A stretch of 7,192 nt of DNA from Candidatus Nealsonbacteria bacterium RIFCSPLOWO2_01_FULL_38_120 (GTDB lineage: Bacteria; Patescibacteriota; Minisyncoccia; Minisyncoccales; GWA2-38-27). The notes beneath the pieces were generated by a model. It did not search any database and was not told where the DNA came from. It saw only the letters and a list, made by a program, of their open reading frames with translations. Every line of letters begins with the position of its first letter. The first letter of the stretch is position 1. Both the position numbers and the translations under genes were made by a program. This document shows positions 5,335 through 7,192 of this stretch, piece after piece. The stretch lies in assembly GCA_001821475.1 (NCBI GenBank), contig MHMF01000005.1, positions 1 to 7,192 of the forward strand, written 5' to 3'.

Positions 5335-5383
5335 AATTATCAATTACCAATTTTCAATAAATTATCAATTAAACAATTTTCAA
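5335..5383. repeat. 23-24-nt tandem repeat, two copies
   Basis: The sequence aattatcaattaccaatttt(caa) at 5335-5357 is followed by aattatcaattaaacaattt(tcaa) at 5360-5383. They differ by one insertion and one substitution. The second copy includes the stop codon of the four-helix-bundle frame, so that gene's 3' end coincides with the repeat. Confidence 0.75.
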
Positions 5384-5634
5384 ACTCTACCGTCTAATGT
5401 TTTAGTTATTTTTTGGAAGATAAGATGACATTCATGCGCTTCTCGCCAAAACGTTCTTATTTTTTCTTTTAATTCTTGGTGATGTCTGGCTAATATCTTA
5501 ATCCAGTATTTCGTTTCGTTGGCCTCCTTTTTGCAAATGTAAATTTTATTTCTGAAATTTATATCCTCAGAAAACTTCGCGGTTCTTTCTTCTAAATCAT
5601 ACTCTTTGCTTTTCGGGTTTGAAAATTCAGTCAT
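5380..5634 (-). pseudogene. Four-helix-bundle (23S-IVS-type) protein with its core missing
   Basis: From the ATG at 5634 there are 84 residues. The start (SKEYDLEERTAKFSED, 9-24) and the end (KIYICKKEANETKYWIKIL at 30-48, then ELKE...FWREAHECHLIF) match from memory the two ends of the four-helix-bundle family related to proteins encoded in 23S rRNA intervening sequences. Family members are usually about 115-130 residues and have a middle part with a (G)TSIGANYxEA-like motif between them. Here D24-I-N passes straight into FRNKI, so about 40 residues seem lost in frame, including that motif. The frame stays open, so it could still be made, but a complete fold is unlikely. The function of the family is unknown. 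An in-frame TTG at 5679 overlaps the pilC stop but would add residues encoded by an AT-rich repeat-like stretch. It interrupts pilC and the pilin gene and has no evident pilus role. Confidence 0.7.
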
Positions 5635-5671
5635 TGAAAATTTAATAGAAATTAGAAATTGATAATTCGTT

Positions 5672-6874
5672 CTATTCAAGTCCCACCGAATACAATGGCA
5701 GAAGCACAGCGCCTACAAGGCCAGCCACGACCAAGCCCAAAACAACAATAAAAATCGGTTCCAATAGCTTTATAAAATCATCTAAATTCCTGTTAATCTC
5801 CGTTTGATAAAAATCAACTATATTGGTAAGCGATTCGCCGACAGTCCCGGTTTTCTCGCCTACCACCACCATCTGATAAAAAAACGGAGTAACGATATTA
5901 CCATATCTTTCTAAAATTAAACTCATTGATTCTCCATTTTTCACTCCGTCGCGCGTTTTCAAGAGCATATCCCGATAAATATTATTGCCCACCACTTCTC
6001 CTGTAATCTCTAGACATTGGGTAATCGGGAGCCCGCCTAAAATCAAAGTGGAAAGATTAAGAGCAATTCTGGAAAGATACATTTTCTGAAGAAAAATTTT
6101 AAGCCCCGGCGCTTTTAATAAATTTCTATCGTAAAAACTTTTTCCAAGCATTGTCTTCGGAAAAAAGTAAAAAAACGCCGCTAACGCGGCAAAAATCAAA
6201 AACACAACCAATAAATTATTCCTAAAAAAATCGGATGATGCCATCACGAATCTTGTTATCCGCGGAAGTTCTTGCTCACTTTCTTTCAAAATCGCGCTTA
6301 ACTGCGGAATAACATAAATAATCATAATAGAGGTAACTGCCAGAAAAACCATCAAAACAAAAGTAGGATAAATCATAGCCCCTTGTATTTTGCTCCGCAA
6401 TAAATACTCTCTTTCCAGATAATCGGCAAGGTAAGAAAAAACATCGCTTAATTTTCCGGACGCCTCGCCGGATTTAACCATATTTATATAAAACACGGAA
6501 AAAAGTTTTGGGTATAAAGACAGAGCTTTAGATAAAGGACTCCCGCCCTCTATTTCTTCGGATATTTTTAAAATTTTTTCTCTCAAGCCCGGCTTGCTTG
6601 ATTGGTCCGCCAATATCTGAAAAATTTCGGTCAAAGGAACTTTTGACTTCATCATAATAGCCATCTGCCGAGAAAATATCACGATATCTTTTTTTGTAAT
6701 AAACTGCAAAAAAGATATTTTTTTATTATAAAAACGAGGCGCAAATTCCTCTAAACCGGTCACAAAAAGCTCCCTCGCTTTTAAGATATCAATAGCGACT
6801 TCCTTGCTTGAAGCGTCTACAATTCCTGCCTGGATTTCACCAGCGACAGTTCTTGCTTGATAATTAAATTTCAT
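5672..6874 (-). CDS. pilC: Type IV pilus inner-membrane platform protein PilC
   Basis: The product has 400 residues, the normal length for PilC/GspF. The N-terminus MKFNYQARTVAGEIQAG and the following helical region are typical. Two T2SF repeats follow: the first at about 67-190 (FSRQMAIMMKSKVPL, EGGSPLSKAL, NMVKSGEASGKL, then a transmembrane helix around 168-192), the second at about 270-393 (LSTLILGGLPI, VKNGESMSLIL, VVVGEKTGTVGESL). Another membrane helix is at about 219-238 and the last at 372-395, with the family ending LEPIFIVVLGLVVAGLV and LLPLY. PilC sits in the cytoplasmic membrane and couples the PilB/PilT ATPases, not in this window, to pilin insertion and removal. All expected parts are intact. 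The ATG at 6874 has no Shine-Dalgarno sequence. No convincing promoter lies in the short gap upstream, so pilC may be co-transcribed with genes beyond the right edge. Confidence 0.96.
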   Translation of the reverse strand: MKFNYQARTVAGEIQAGIVDASSKEVAIDILKARELFVTGLEEFAPRFYNKKISFLQFITKKDIVIFSRQMAIMMKSKVPLTEIFQILADQSSKPGLREKILKISEEIEGGSPLSKALSLYPKLFSVFYINMVKSGEASGKLSDVFSYLADYLEREYLLRSKIQGAMIYPTFVLMVFLAVTSIMIIYVIPQLSAILKESEQELPRITRFVMASSDFFRNNLLVVFLIFAALAAFFYFFPKTMLGKSFYDRNLLKAPGLKIFLQKMYLSRIALNLSTLILGGLPITQCLEITGEVVGNNIYRDMLLKTRDGVKNGESMSLILERYGNIVTPFFYQMVVVGEKTGTVGESLTNIVDFYQTEINRNLDDFIKLLEPIFIVVLGLVVAGLVGAVLLPLYSVGLE

Positions 6875-6923
6875 AATGTGGCTACGAAATACGAATTATT
6901 TACGGATATACGAATACGACCCC

Positions 6924-7148
6924 TCAAGATAAATTTACAATTCTTTTAAATTTAACTCCTGTTTTTGTGAAATGGGCAATTATTCCTAATTTTAGATTTT
7001 TAACTTTTAAATAAGAGCAGAGCTGATCTATATCTTTTTTTGAAAAATAATTTCTAACCTTTGTTTCTAAAATAATTTTACCATCAATTAAAAAATCAAA
7101 ATAATATATACTTTGAATTACGAAATGCTTTCTCGGTATTTTTTCCAA
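6924..7148 (-). pseudogene. GxxExxY / PDDEXK_3-type fragment, N-terminus missing
   Basis: The frame has 74 residues from a TTG at 7148; an in-frame TGA lies just upstream at 7152-7154 and there is no ATG start. From about residue 15 it matches from memory the C-terminal half of GxxExxY proteins (PD-(D/E)XK superfamily): YYFDFLIDGKIILETKV with D18, E28 and K30 in the nuclease arrangement, then KDIDQLCSYLKVKNLKLGII and a closing KFKRIVNLS. Intact members are about 120-130 residues and begin with the GxxExxY helix region, which is absent. The first 13 or so residues come from the 62-nt dispersed repeat rather than the family. I read it as a decayed gene with a repeat at the break, although a short product retaining the catalytic residues cannot be excluded. 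The biological role of the family is not established. Confidence 0.65.
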
Positions 7149-7167
7149 ATTTCAGAGCGAAAATTTG
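7106..7167. repeat. 62-nt dispersed repeat, copy B
   Basis: This is the partner of 2367-2428, with 57 of 62 bases identical, no gaps and the same orientation. It covers the start of the GxxExxY fragment and the sequence before it. The embedded stem CAAATTT-TCGCTCTG-AAATTTG is perfect over 7 bp here. No good promoter like that beside copy A is visible in the 25 nt left before the window ends. Confidence 0.85.
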
Positions 7168-7192
7168 ATAGAACGAGGAAGCATATCCGATG

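Noticed and set aside
6875..6930. Promoter for pilC (TTGAGG with TAAATA)
   Set aside because: The spacer is about 19 nt and both hexamers are poor; the stretch is explained as well by TACGAA-type repeats.
1..7192. Alternative genetic code (TGA as Gly)
   Set aside because: TGA ends the PilV-type gene and the four-helix and GxxExxY frames at sensible places, and no in-frame TGA is needed inside any intact gene.
1..7192. tRNA or rRNA genes
   Set aside because: I saw no cloverleaf-like segment with a TTCRANY-type arm and no rRNA-like stretch.

Overview
This window looks like part of a type IV pilus (T4P) locus from a Candidate Phyla Radiation (Patescibacteria) bacterium, most likely Parcubacteria-like. 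The reasons are the content (several small pilin-like genes around PilC and PilD), an AT-rich composition, start codons with almost no recognisable Shine-Dalgarno sequence, small add-on genes of the four-helix-bundle and GxxExxY families, and short AATT-rich repeats in gaps and even inside a gene. TGA ends at least three frames, so code 11 fits and the TGA=Gly code of Gracilibacteria/Absconditabacteria does not. The lineage is inferred from style; there is no rRNA or other marker here.

Every supported gene is on the minus strand, so transcription runs from right to left. In that order: a remnant or short form of a GxxExxY (PD-(D/E)XK superfamily) gene near the right edge; pilC, the inner-membrane platform; a four-helix-bundle gene that appears to have lost its core; a strong promoter and a PilA-like pilin with six cysteines; a terminator-like stem; pilD, the prepilin peptidase; then four minor-pilin-like genes of GspH/FimT, PilX, PilV and PilW type. 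Another promoter leads to a large secreted protein with GNVGIGT repeats, which runs off the left edge.

The genes make a coherent machine. PilD cleaves and N-methylates the prepilins, PilC organises assembly, the PilA-like protein is the probable shaft, and the four minor pilins probably form the initiating or tip complex. The secreted GNVGIGT protein resembles phage-fibre and adhesin segments and may be a surface or pilus-linked attachment protein. The ATPases (PilB, PilT) and PilM/N/O are not in the window.

The most unusual structure is non-coding. Five genes have an inverted repeat 15 to 24 nt before their chosen ATG, including perfect stems of 13 and 30 bp, and a 44-bp perfect palindrome lies at the start of the predicted leader of the leftmost gene. 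A 62-nt repeat occurs both in the predicted pilV leader and at the start of the GxxExxY fragment. A 7-nt tandem repeat sits in frame inside pilD. No plus-strand gene is credible.
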